Positions 7,368 through 15,056 of a stretch of 19,296 bases of DNA are shown piece after piece; the stretch's first letter is position 1, and each line of letters begins with the position of its first letter. The notes beneath the pieces are model-generated. The model did not search any database. It was not told the origin of the DNA and was given only the letters and a program-made list of their open reading frames with translations. The position numbers and the translations under genes are program-made. The stretch is from Sphingomonadales bacterium. GTDB taxonomy: Bacteria; Pseudomonadota; Alphaproteobacteria; Sphingomonadales; Sphingomonadaceae. The stretch covers positions 1-19,296 of the forward strand of contig JAGWVC010000076.1 of assembly GCA_018971065.1 (NCBI GenBank), in the 5' to 3' direction.

Positions 7368-8120
7368 ATGAATTACGGATTCGACGGCAAGGTGGCGCTG
7401 GTCACCGGGGCCAGTGGCGGCATCGGCCGCGCCACCGCGCTCGCCTTTGCCGCTTCGGGCGCGGCGGTGCTGGTGTCCGACGTCAACGACGCCGGTGGCG
7501 AGGAAACGGTGGCCCATATCGTCGCTGCGGGGGGGCGCGCCGCGTACCAGCACTGCAACGTCGCCGACGCGGGCGAGGTCAAGGCGCTGGTGGCGCGGGC
7601 GGCCGCCGAATTCGGCCGGCTCGATTTCGCGCACAACAACGCCGGCATCAATGTCGTGGGCTCGGATGAGTATCAGGACGAGGTGTGGGACCGCAGCGTC
7701 GCCATCAACCTCTCGGGCGTGATGTACTGCATGCGCGAGGAGGCCGGGGTGATGCTGGCGCAGGGCGGTGGCGCGATCGTCAACACGGCCTCGATCAACG
7801 GACTGGTCGGCAACGGCGCGCAGCCCGGCTACACCGCCACCAAGCACGGCGTGGTCGGGCTGACCCGCCACGGCGCGCTGCGCTGGGCGAAGGGCGGCAT
7901 CCGTGTCAACGCGGTGTGCCCGGGGGTGATCGAGACGCCGATGACGGCGCCGCTGGTGGCCAACCCCGACATGCGCAAGCTGCTCGATTCGATGACCCCG
8001 ATGGGCCGCATGGGCCGTGCCGAGGAAATCGCCGCCGCCGTGCTGTGGTTGTGTTCCGACCAGGCAAGCTTTGTCACCGGCCACCCGCTGGTGGTGGACG
8101 GCGGTTCGACGGCGACCTGA
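7368..8120 (+). CDS. Short-chain dehydrogenase/reductase (SDR), NAD-type
   Basis: A 250-residue classical SDR that would interconvert a secondary alcohol and a ketone on a pathway intermediate. The cofactor motif is TGASGGIG at 13-20, with Asp-38 at the end of the second strand, which usually favours NAD(H) over NADP(H). NNAG is at 90-93. The catalytic tetrad is complete: Asn-114, Ser-142, Tyr-155 and Lys-159 (YTATK). The C-terminus has the typical VVDGGST segment. The ATG at 7368 is preceded by AGGAGG about 5 nt upstream, a strong ribosome-binding site. The gene starts only 15 bp from the operator-like repeat, so the site may overlap the transcription start. It converges on the next SDR with a 15-bp gap and no obvious terminator. 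Its substrate cannot be told from sequence. Confidence 0.94.
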   Translation: MNYGFDGKVALVTGASGGIGRATALAFAASGAAVLVSDVNDAGGEETVAHIVAAGGRAAYQHCNVADAGEVKALVARAAAEFGRLDFAHNNAGINVVGSDEYQDEVWDRSVAINLSGVMYCMREEAGVMLAQGGGAIVNTASINGLVGNGAQPGYTATKHGVVGLTRHGALRWAKGGIRVNAVCPGVIETPMTAPLVANPDMRKLLDSMTPMGRMGRAEEIAAAVLWLCSDQASFVTGHPLVVDGGSTAT

Positions 8121-8135
8121 GTCCTGCCGGGCGGG

Positions 8136-8894
8136 TCAGTCGCGCTTGATGGTGCCGCCGTTGACGTGCCAGACCTGCCCGTTGACCCATTCGCCATCCT
8201 CGGAGGCGAGGAAGGCGACGGCGGCGGCGATGTCGTCCGCCTTGCCGAGCCGGGTGTGCGGCACCGACTTCAACGCCTGCGTCTGGAAGTCTTCGGTGAG
8301 GTGCTGGGCGACCGCTTCGGTGAGCACCACGCCCGGGCACACGCCGTTGGCGCGGATGCCCTGCTTGCCCCACTTCTGCGCAACGTGGCGGACCAGCGGG
8401 TGGATGGCGTTCTTGGTCATCGGGTAGGCCACCTGCCAGGCGGCACCGCCCGCCGCCGCACCCGACGAGGTGTAGATCATCGCTCCGCCACCACGCTCCA
8501 GCATCACCGGCAGCGCCGCCTGAGTGGCGAGGAAGTGGCTTTTCGTGTTGATGGAAAAGCTTTTTTCGAGAACGTCCACCGGGCAGTTCAGCGCGTCGAT
8601 ATCGCCCTCGGTGCCGCCGGCGAGGTTCGAGTGGTAGAAATCGAGTCCGCCGAAGGTGTCGCACGCGGCCTTGATGATGGCGGCTTGCGATTCGGCATCG
8701 GTGCCGTCGAGCGCCACCGCGATCGCCTTGCCGCCTTGCGCGACGATGTCGGCGGCGACTTCCCGGGCAAGGTCCACCAGCATGTCGCCGATCACCACCT
8801 GCGCGCCCTCCTGGGCGAGCCGTCGCGCGGTGGCGGCGCCGATGCCGCGCGCCCCGCCCGCGATGATGCCGACTTTGCCTGTCAAACCGCGCAT
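8136..8894 (-). CDS. Short-chain dehydrogenase/reductase (SDR)
   Basis: A 252-residue classical SDR. The cofactor loop reads AGGARGIG at 12-19, with Ala in place of the usual Thr; Asp-37 suggests NAD(H). The normal NNAG is replaced by SNLAGG at 89-94. The tetrad is present as Asn-116, Ser-144, Tyr-157 and Lys-161 (YPMTK), and the C-terminus has VNGGT. The ATG at 8894 was chosen because GGAG lies 6 nt upstream and the conserved fold begins at once (MRGLTGKVGIIAGG). An ATG at 8906 adds four residues and would itself contain that GGAG, and a longer reading from a TTG would translate the operator-like repeat. It is divergent from the SDR at 9002 and shares that repeat. The altered cofactor-loop and NNAG motifs mark it as a divergent member; the catalytic residues suggest it is active. 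Confidence 0.9.
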   Translation of the reverse strand: MRGLTGKVGIIAGGARGIGAATARRLAQEGAQVVIGDMLVDLAREVAADIVAQGGKAIAVALDGTDAESQAAIIKAACDTFGGLDFYHSNLAGGTEGDIDALNCPVDVLEKSFSINTKSHFLATQAALPVMLERGGGAMIYTSSGAAAGGAAWQVAYPMTKNAIHPLVRHVAQKWGKQGIRANGVCPGVVLTEAVAQHLTEDFQTQALKSVPHTRLGKADDIAAAVAFLASEDGEWVNGQVWHVNGGTIKRD

Positions 8895-8913
8895 TTTGCT
8901 CTCCATACCGGCA

Positions 8914-8945
8914 TTGCGTTTTTCAATTACGATATTAATACGCAA
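8914..8945. promoter_or_regulatory. Operator-like inverted repeat, site 5 (between divergent SDRs)
   Basis: A second perfect-arm copy: TTGCGT, 20 bp with 3 G/C, then ACGCAA. It is 19 bp from the minus-strand SDR start at 8894 and 56 bp from the plus-strand SDR start at 9002, and is the only AT-rich element in that gap. Confidence 0.7.
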
Positions 8946-9001
8946 ACGTGGAATAATTGCAACTATATAACCGCCATATGCGGAAATATATGGAGATGAA
9001 A

Positions 9002-9778
9002 ATGGCAGGAAGGCTGGCGGGGCGCACGGCGGTGATTACCGGGGCCGGTGCGGGGATCGGGCGCGGCATCGCCCGCCGCTTTGCCGCCGAGGGCGCCAGC
9101 GTAATCGTTGCCGAGTATGACGTCGACAGCGGCGGCGCCTGCGTGGAGGAGATCGTGGCGGCGGGCGGCAAGGCGCGATTTGTCGCGGTGGACGTGTCCG
9201 AGCGCGCGTCGGTGGCGGCGATGATGGCACAGGCCGGGCCGGTCGATATTGTCGTCAACAACGCCTGGCGCAGCCAGGGCATCGCCCGGATCGAGCGCAA
9301 GGACGATGCGATGTTCGAAGCCTCGCTGCGGGTGGCGCTGTTCGCCGCGAAATGGACGATGGAAGCGGCGCTGCCGCATATGCGGGCGCAAGGGTGGGGG
9401 CGCGTGATCAACATGGCTTCGCTCAACGGCGTGAACGCGCACATGGGCAGTGCCGACTACAACGTCGCCAAGGAGGCCTTGCGCGCCTACACCCGTACCG
9501 CCGCGCGCGAATGGGCAGGCTGGGGCATCTGTTGCAACCTGATTTGCCCGGCGGCGCTGGCGGATTCCACCCGGCGGGTGATGGCGCAGCAGCCGGGCAT
9601 GATCGAACGCATCGAGCGGGCGAACCCGACGGGCCGGATGGGCGACCCTGAAGCCGACATCGCCCCGGTGGCGGTGTTCCTGGCGAGCGAGGACGCGCGC
9701 TACCTGACCGGCAACACGCTGTTCGTGGACGGCGGCGGCCACATCAACGGCGTGGCCTGGACGCCCGAGCTGGATTGA
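9002..9778 (+). CDS. SDR family oxidoreductase lacking the catalytic-tetrad Asn
   Basis: A 258-residue SDR with TGAGAGIG at 13-20 for cofactor binding, Ser-140, Tyr-153 and Lys-157 (YNVAK), and a FVDGGG C-terminal segment. Two positions are unusual. NNAG reads NNAW (86-89). The helix that normally supplies the tetrad Asn reads LRVALF, so position 112 is Ala; its spacing of 28 residues before the Ser matches the Asn in three other SDRs of this window. It may work with altered proton relay, on an unusual substrate, or have lost normal turnover. The ATG at 9002 follows GGAG by 6 nt; upstream in-frame ATG and TTG codons run into the promoter region. It converges with the amidase gene with only 7 bp between stop codons and no visible terminator. 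Confidence 0.92.
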   Translation: MAGRLAGRTAVITGAGAGIGRGIARRFAAEGASVIVAEYDVDSGGACVEEIVAAGGKARFVAVDVSERASVAAMMAQAGPVDIVVNNAWRSQGIARIERKDDAMFEASLRVALFAAKWTMEAALPHMRAQGWGRVINMASLNGVNAHMGSADYNVAKEALRAYTRTAAREWAGWGICCNLICPAALADSTRRVMAQQPGMIERIERANPTGRMGDPEADIAPVAVFLASEDARYLTGNTLFVDGGGHINGVAWTPELD

Positions 9779-9785
9779 ACCGGCG

Positions 9786-11297
9786 TCAGGCGCGTGGCGG
9801 GCGGCGGCCGGCCCACGGCGCGGCCCGTTCGAGCTGGCCGGCAAGGCGGAACAGCAGGTCTTCCTGCCCGTAGCGACCGAGGAACTGCACGCCGATCGGC
9901 AGGCCATCCCGCGACATCGCCAGCGGCACCGACATGCCGGGCTGCCCGGTCATGTTGGCCACCTGCGTGAACGCGGCGAACTGCGCGGCGCGCTGGCCCC
10001 AGGCATCGAAGCTGCAATCGGGGGTCAGGTTGATGCGGCCGAGTTCGAGCGGCGGGGCGGCGACCGTCGGCGTCAGGATCACGTCGTAGCGGGCCATGAA
10101 TTCGGCCATCGTGCTGGCGGCGTTCTGGAAGATGACGTTGGCGCGCGCGCCGTCCATCGCAGTGAAGTGCTTGCCGTATTCGATGAAGCCCTGCGTGATC
10201 GGCTCCAGCGTCTGCGACGGGTCGATCCCGGTGGCCTTCGCGCGGTCAGCGACGTCGGCGGCGATGGCCGGGCCGATCGTGGCGAACGAGGCGAAGCCCA
10301 GCGCCGCGGCATCGATCTTGGGCGCGGCTTCCTCGACCTGATGGCCCAGGCTTTCGCACAGTTTCGCGGTAGCACGAACGGCGGCGAGGCATTCGGGATC
10401 GACCGGACTGTGCGCCAGCGGGTCGAGCATCAGCGCGATGCGCAGGCGACCGGGATGGCGCGACACGTTCGACAGGAAGCTGCCATCGGGGCAGGGCGCG
10501 CCATAGCGCGAGCCAGTCTCGGTGCCCCAGGTGGCATCGAGGATCGCGGCGCTGTCGCGCACGCTGCGGCTGACGACGTGGTGCGTGGACAAGCCGCCCC
10601 AGCCTTCGGTGCGGCCCGGCCCCATCGGCACCCGGCCACGGCTGGGCTTCAGCCCGAACAGGCCGCAGCACGACGCGGGAATGCGGATCGAGCCGCCGCC
10701 GTCGGTGGCGTGGGCCGCCGGCAGTACGCCCGCCGCCACCGCCGCCGCCGCGCCGCCCGACGAGCCGCCGGCGATGTGCGCGGGGTTCCACGGGTTGCGG
10801 GTGTCTCCGGTCAGCTTGTTCTCGGTGGTGCCGGTCAGCCCGAATTCGGGGACCGTGGTCTTGCCGAACACGACGAAGCCGGCGGCCTGATAGCGGCGCA
10901 CCAGTTCCGAGGTGACGGTGGCGCGATAGCCCTTGTAGAAGCGGCTGCCACCTTCGGTCAGCTCGCCGGCGATGTGGGTGTTGAGATCCTTGAGCAGCCA
11001 TGGCACGCCGGTGAACGGCCCTTGCGGCAGGCCGGCGGCGATGGCGGCGTGGGCGTGATCGTAGAGCCGCTGCGCCATGAAGTTGAACTTCGGGTTCAGC
11101 GCCTCGGCGCGGGCGATCGCGGCATCGAGCAGTTCGCGCGCCGAGACCTTGCGCGCGCGCACCAGCGCCGCCAGCCCCATCGCGTCATGTGCATCAAGGA
11201 CGTCGCCGCCCACGCTGGCGGATGCCGCCCGCAGCGGCCCTGCCGAAAGGGCCAGCGCTGCCGCGCCGCCCGCCATCACCTCACGCCGGGTCGCCAT
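9786..11297 (-). CDS. Amidase signature family hydrolase with Tat-like signal peptide
   Basis: A 503-residue amidase that would hydrolyse a carboxylic amide to acid and amine. The catalytic triad of the family is visible: Lys-103 (LLKDL), the cis-Ser in GGSSGG at 177-182, and the nucleophile Ser-203 in ATDGGGSIRIPAS. The N-terminus (TRREVMAGGAAALALSAG, cleavage near ASA at 25-27) has a twin-arginine motif and hydrophobic stretch, so the enzyme is probably exported folded to the periplasm, which is unusual among otherwise cytosolic neighbours. Its ribosome-binding site GGAGGG lies inside the last codons of the third Rieske gene, and only 3 nt separate that stop from this ATG, so the two are translationally linked. 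It is the last gene of the six-gene minus-strand operon. The substrate may be an amide-linked conjugate of the compound being degraded; esterase activity is an alternative. Confidence 0.93.
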   Translation of the reverse strand: MATRREVMAGGAAALALSAGPLRAASASVGGDVLDAHDAMGLAALVRARKVSARELLDAAIARAEALNPKFNFMAQRLYDHAHAAIAAGLPQGPFTGVPWLLKDLNTHIAGELTEGGSRFYKGYRATVTSELVRRYQAAGFVVFGKTTVPEFGLTGTTENKLTGDTRNPWNPAHIAGGSSGGAAAAVAAGVLPAAHATDGGGSIRIPASCCGLFGLKPSRGRVPMGPGRTEGWGGLSTHHVVSRSVRDSAAILDATWGTETGSRYGAPCPDGSFLSNVSRHPGRLRIALMLDPLAHSPVDPECLAAVRATAKLCESLGHQVEEAAPKIDAAALGFASFATIGPAIAADVADRAKATGIDPSQTLEPITQGFIEYGKHFTAMDGARANVIFQNAASTMAEFMARYDVILTPTVAAPPLELGRINLTPDCSFDAWGQRAAQFAAFTQVANMTGQPGMSVPLAMSRDGLPIGVQFLGRYGQEDLLFRLAGQLERAAPWAGRRPPRA

Positions 11298-11300
11298 CGT

Positions 11301-12422
11301 TCAGCCCTCCATCTGATGTGCGGGCTTGCCCTGCCCGGGCACATAGTAACGCGCATAGAACTTTCGGAATTCGGCGATCGGGCCGTCACCGGCGCAGATG
11401 ATCGGCTCGGGCTCGAACTTCTGCCGGTCCCACACCACCTTGTCCTGATCGTACTGCTTGCAGATGTCGCGGATGATCGCCCGGGCCACGCCGGCGCGCT
11501 CGCCCTCGGCCTGCGCACGCGGCTGGGTGAAGCAGAAGCGCGTGTGGCACTGGTCCAGCTCCACCGGAGTGATGCAGGCGACGAGGATGGTTTCCGAGAT
11601 GCCGCTGAACCGCGTCCAGCTCTGCCCCGGCCCCATCGTGTCGTACGAAATCAGACCATCGACCTCGCCCCACGGCGTGCCCATCTTCGCGGCGACATCG
11701 GCGCCACGGCCCCATTCGCCCCAGCGCAGTTCGCCCAGCGGCACATTGGCGGTGCCGTGGATGTACTTGAAGTGCGCCACGTCCACGCCATTCTCGGCCA
11801 TGTTCTGGATGTTGCCGTAGACGTTCCATTCGTGAACCTCGAAGTCGGTCCAGTCCGGGTCCTCGCATTCGGGCAGGCGGGCGACCTCGAACAGCGGCGC
11901 GGCGCCTTCGGGGTGGTACCACATCCAGATCCAGCGGTTGGCCTCGGTGACGGGATACGTGCGGGTACACTTGCGCTTCACTTGCGGCGGGATCGACTTC
12001 GAGTAGGGAATGTCCTTCACCACGCCCTCGTCGCCGTCATAGCGCCAGGCGTGGAACGGGCATTCGAGCAGGTTGCCGTGAACCCTGCCGCCGTGGCCCA
12101 TGTGGGCGCCAAGGTGCTTGCAATAGGCATCGACGATGCGCACCTGGCCGTCCTCACCGCGCCACATCGCCAGATCGCGCGAGAAATAGCGCAGCGGCCG
12201 CACTTCGCCCACTGCCAGCTTGCCCGAAAGCTCGATCGGGTACCAGCCGAACGGGAAGCCGATGTCGAGGTTGCGATCCTCGATCGTCGCGCGGTTGGCG
12301 ATCGGCGCCAGCCGCCAGTCGAGCAGGTCCTGCCCTTTGAGCTTCTCCAGCACCTGCCACACGGCGACGGGCGCGGTGCGGGCATCGGTGGCCTTGGCCT
12401 GATCGTTCTGAGCGTCGGTCAC
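11301..12422 (-). CDS. Rieske non-haem iron oxygenase, alpha subunit (paralogue B)
   Basis: A 373-residue terminal oxygenase closely related to the one at 5066-6178 (about three quarters identical by eye). The Rieske ligands are Cys-101/His-103 (CKH) and Cys-121/His-124 (CPFH), 17 residues apart. The iron site is ENGVDVAHFKYIH with Asp-214, His-217 and His-222, plus Asp-327 in DKVVW. The GTG at 12422 is preferred: AGGAG lies 7 nt upstream and the resulting MTDAQ start matches the paralogue's MTDTK start. A GTG at 12428 is too close to that site. It lies in the six-gene operon, 96 nt after the amidohydrolase gene and 3 nt before the amidase. Most differences from the paralogue fall between the two metal sites and in the C-terminal half, regions that shape the substrate pocket in this family, so different but related substrates are likely. 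Confidence 0.93.
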   Translation of the reverse strand: MTDAQNDQAKATDARTAPVAVWQVLEKLKGQDLLDWRLAPIANRATIEDRNLDIGFPFGWYPIELSGKLAVGEVRPLRYFSRDLAMWRGEDGQVRIVDAYCKHLGAHMGHGGRVHGNLLECPFHAWRYDGDEGVVKDIPYSKSIPPQVKRKCTRTYPVTEANRWIWMWYHPEGAAPLFEVARLPECEDPDWTDFEVHEWNVYGNIQNMAENGVDVAHFKYIHGTANVPLGELRWGEWGRGADVAAKMGTPWGEVDGLISYDTMGPGQSWTRFSGISETILVACITPVELDQCHTRFCFTQPRAQAEGERAGVARAIIRDICKQYDQDKVVWDRQKFEPEPIICAGDGPIAEFRKFYARYYVPGQGKPAHQMEG

Positions 12423-12518
12423 GAGCACTCTCCTGTCATGTCGCGCGGCAGGCGGGGGTTGTCTCCGCCGATCCGCAAGTCCTGAAAATGGAGCAGACTT
12501 CCCGGCCCCATGAGGGTG
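12423..12518. other. 96-nt gap inside the six-gene operon
   Basis: This is the only sizeable gap in an otherwise tightly packed operon. It contains no copy of the 32-bp repeat and no gene that I can support. There are only weak inverted repeats (AAGTC/GACTT and GGCGG/CCGCC, 5 bp each). It may allow RNA processing or a weak internal promoter, or be inert. Confidence 0.4.
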
Positions 12519-13385
12519 TTACAGGTTGAACACGCGCACCGCGTTCTCGCGCAGGAACTTGGGCCAGACCTCGTCCTTCAGCGGCACGTTCTGCATGTCG
12601 GCCATGATGCGGTCGAGGCTCAGCCCCATCGGGAAATAGCCGGCGTAGATCACCTTGTCGGCGCCGCGCGTGTTGGCATAGTCGATGATCGTCTTCGGGT
12701 AGTGCTTGGGCGCGAAGGCGCTGGTCGAATAATAGAGGTTCGGCCACTTCAGCATCAGCTTGACCGCGAGGTCGTCCCACGGTTCGGCACCGTGGCGCAT
12801 GACGATCTTGAGGTCGGGGAAGAACCAGCACACCTCGTCGAGGTACTCGACCTTCTGGGTTTCCATCGGAATGCGCGGACCGGGAATGCCCACGTTGAGC
12901 AGCACCGGCAGGCCCAGTTCCTCGGCACAGGCGTAGATCGGGAACATGTACTTGTGGTTGATCGCCACCTGCGGCAGCGTCCCGGCCGGGAAGCACGAGA
13001 CGGCGGACAGGCCCACCTCGGCGTGGATGCGCTTGATCCGCCGCACTTCCTCCATGCCCCGGTTCGGGTCGATCGGCAGGTCGAAGAAGAAGCGATCGGG
13101 GAACATCGCCTTCGCCCGGCGCGAGGTGTCGTTGTCGTTCCAGCCGACCAGCGCCTTGTCGATGCCGTGCTTGTCCATCTGCGCGACGGTCCACGCCACG
13201 TAGTCGTCGGCGTGGCCGGTCTGCGGCACGTCCTTGAACATGTACTGCGCCGGCATCGAGAACTGCTGCAGCGTCTGCGCGTCCTTGATCAGCGGGCGAA
13301 ACGGCGCGAACCATTCCGAGCGGTCCTCCGCCTCGGGAATGCCCAGCATGCAGTCGATGATCTTGATTCCGGCGGGCATGCCCAT
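12519..13385 (-). CDS. Amidohydrolase-2 family TIM-barrel protein with missing metal ligands
   Basis: A 288-residue protein that by overall pattern belongs to the amidohydrolase-2 (ACMSD-like) barrel family, whose members hydrolyse or decarboxylate acids. The usual N-terminal HxH after the first strand is absent (IIDCMLG at 9-15). The strand-5 His position reads VLLNVG with Asn-164. The strand-8 GSDYP-type motif reads AGYFP, with Tyr-250 in place of Asp. Only the strand-6 motif MRHGAEPW with His-198 is kept. All these positions lie in well-formed sequence, so this is a distinct subfamily rather than a decayed gene; from memory, similar proteins are common in actinobacteria, but I cannot verify that. 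The ATG at 13385 lies 3 nt after the upstream synthetase stop; an ATG at 13379 is an alternative. Function is unknown; a CoA-ester or lactone-type reaction without metal is one possibility. Confidence 0.85.
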   Translation of the reverse strand: MGMPAGIKIIDCMLGIPEAEDRSEWFAPFRPLIKDAQTLQQFSMPAQYMFKDVPQTGHADDYVAWTVAQMDKHGIDKALVGWNDNDTSRRAKAMFPDRFFFDLPIDPNRGMEEVRRIKRIHAEVGLSAVSCFPAGTLPQVAINHKYMFPIYACAEELGLPVLLNVGIPGPRIPMETQKVEYLDEVCWFFPDLKIVMRHGAEPWDDLAVKLMLKWPNLYYSTSAFAPKHYPKTIIDYANTRGADKVIYAGYFPMGLSLDRIMADMQNVPLKDEVWPKFLRENAVRVFNL

Positions 13386-13388
13386 CGT

Positions 13389-15056
13389 TCAGTCCTTCCT
13401 GTAGATTTCATTCCAGCGCGCGCGCAGCGCGACCTTGTCGACCTTGCCGAGATGATTGCGCGGCAGCGTCTCGGCGAAAAACGCCACATGTCCCGGCGCC
13501 TTGTACTTGGCGAGCCGCTCGGCCACCCAATGGATCACGCCGGGTTCATCGGCGCCCCTGGCGCGCACCACGCAGACCAGCAGTTCGCCCAGCCGCTCGT
13601 CAGGAATGCCGAACGCCGCGCATTCGGTGATCCCGGGCATCTCGCCCAGCACGCGCTCGACCTCGGCGCAATAGATGTTCTCGCCGCCCGAGATCACCAT
13701 GTCCTTCTTGCGATCGACGATGAACACGTAGCCCTCGTCGTCGAGCAGTCCGACATCGCCGGTATGCAGCCAGCCATCGGGCGAAAGCAGCGCGGCGGTT
13801 TCCTCGGGTCGGTTCCAGTAGCCCAGCATGACCTGCGCGCCGCGCACCATGATCTCGCCGGCTTCGCCCACCGGCAGTTCGCGGCCGTCGGGCGCGGTGA
13901 TGCGCACGTCCACCAGCGGCAGCACGCGCCCGGCCGCGCTGGGCTGGCGCACGAAATCATCGCCCACCGCCTGCGCGATCGCGCCCGAGCATTCGGTCAT
14001 GCCATAGCCGGTGCCCATCATCGCGTGCGGGCACAGCGCGCGCATCTCGTCGAACAGGTTGACCGGCAGCGCCTGCCCGCCGCTGGCGATGTTGCGCAAC
14101 GAGGACAAGTCGATGCCGCGCTGCCGCGCCGTCTGTGCCACGTCCCACAGCATCGTCGGCACGCCGGTGAACATCGTCACCTGCTCTTCGGCGATGTAGT
14201 CGAGCGCCTTGCCGGCATTCCAGCGGCGCATCACCACCACTTTCGAGCCCGCCAGCATCGGCGAAAGGAACGCCGAGCCGAGCCCGGAAATGTGGAACAG
14301 CGGATAGACCAGCAACACCGCCTGCTGCGGCATGTGTTGCAGCATTGTCTCGACCGGAATCCCCATGCGCGCGGCGGTGGCGTGGAGCACCTGCATGCCC
14401 GAAAGCTGCACGCCGACCAGCCCGGTGATCAGGTTGCGGTGCGAAAGCACCGCGCCCTTGACTCGCCCGGTGGTGCCCGACGTGAACAGGATCGCGCAGG
14501 CATCGTCGGGCGCGGCGGCCCCGGGCGCGATCGCCGGCACATGGCCGCGCCGTTCGATCTCGGCGTCGTCGAACGGATGCGTCAGATCGAACATGCGGCC
14601 GGTATAGCCGCCCTCGCGGATCAGCCGCGCGCGCTCGCCGTCGGCCAGCACCAGTTCGGGCGTCACCTCGTGGATCATCGCCACCAGTTCGGTGGGCGAG
14701 CCCCGGCTGTTGAGCAGTGCGGCGATGCCGCCGGCCTTGATCACCGCCAGAAAGCCGACGATCCATTCGATGCGGTTGCGCATGCAGATCGCCACGCGCT
14801 CGCCCCGGTGGATCTGGAGCAACGGCACCAGCCGGTCGCGCAGCGCGAACACCTCGTCATAGCTCAGCCGGCGGTCGCTGCCGTCGTCGGCCTCCTCGAC
14901 CAGGAAAGTCTTCGATCCGTGCACGCGCGCGGTCTCGATCATCGCGTCGAGGTCGCCGGGCACGTGCAGGAACTGGCGCAGGCCATCGCGCTCGCCGATC
15001 TCGAACGGGGCGCCCGGCGCGGTCAGCGCCACGAAATGAGGGTCAAGTGCGGTCAT
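13389..15056 (-). CDS. Acyl-CoA synthetase / AMP-dependent ligase (second of two)
   Basis: A 555-residue member of the ANL adenylating superfamily, expected to activate a carboxylic acid to its CoA thioester through an acyl-adenylate. Motifs in order: TSGTTGRVKG at 192-201 (phosphate-binding loop), YGMTE at 351-355, HTGDVG at 431-436, DRKKDMVISGGENIY at 448-462 at the domain hinge, and the catalytic Lys-538 in GKVDK. The start is the ATG at 15056, whose ATGA overlaps the stop of the upstream synthetase by 4 nt; a longer reading would extend into that gene. This overlap implies translational coupling. It differs clearly from its neighbour (15053-16645), so they are not a recent duplication and probably handle different acids, such as successive side-chain or ring-derived intermediates. 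Acid specificity cannot be predicted by eye. Confidence 0.94.
   Translation of the reverse strand: MTALDPHFVALTAPGAPFEIGERDGLRQFLHVPGDLDAMIETARVHGSKTFLVEEADDGSDRRLSYDEVFALRDRLVPLLQIHRGERVAICMRNRIEWIVGFLAVIKAGGIAALLNSRGSPTELVAMIHEVTPELVLADGERARLIREGGYTGRMFDLTHPFDDAEIERRGHVPAIAPGAAAPDDACAILFTSGTTGRVKGAVLSHRNLITGLVGVQLSGMQVLHATAARMGIPVETMLQHMPQQAVLLVYPLFHISGLGSAFLSPMLAGSKVVVMRRWNAGKALDYIAEEQVTMFTGVPTMLWDVAQTARQRGIDLSSLRNIASGGQALPVNLFDEMRALCPHAMMGTGYGMTECSGAIAQAVGDDFVRQPSAAGRVLPLVDVRITAPDGRELPVGEAGEIMVRGAQVMLGYWNRPEETAALLSPDGWLHTGDVGLLDDEGYVFIVDRKKDMVISGGENIYCAEVERVLGEMPGITECAAFGIPDERLGELLVCVVRARGADEPGVIHWVAERLAKYKAPGHVAFFAETLPRNHLGKVDKVALRARWNEIYRKD

Noticed and set aside
10167..12485. Plus-strand open frame of 772 residues opposite the amidase and third Rieske gene
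   Set aside because: Same reason: a shadow frame with no recognisable motif and no ribosome-binding site.
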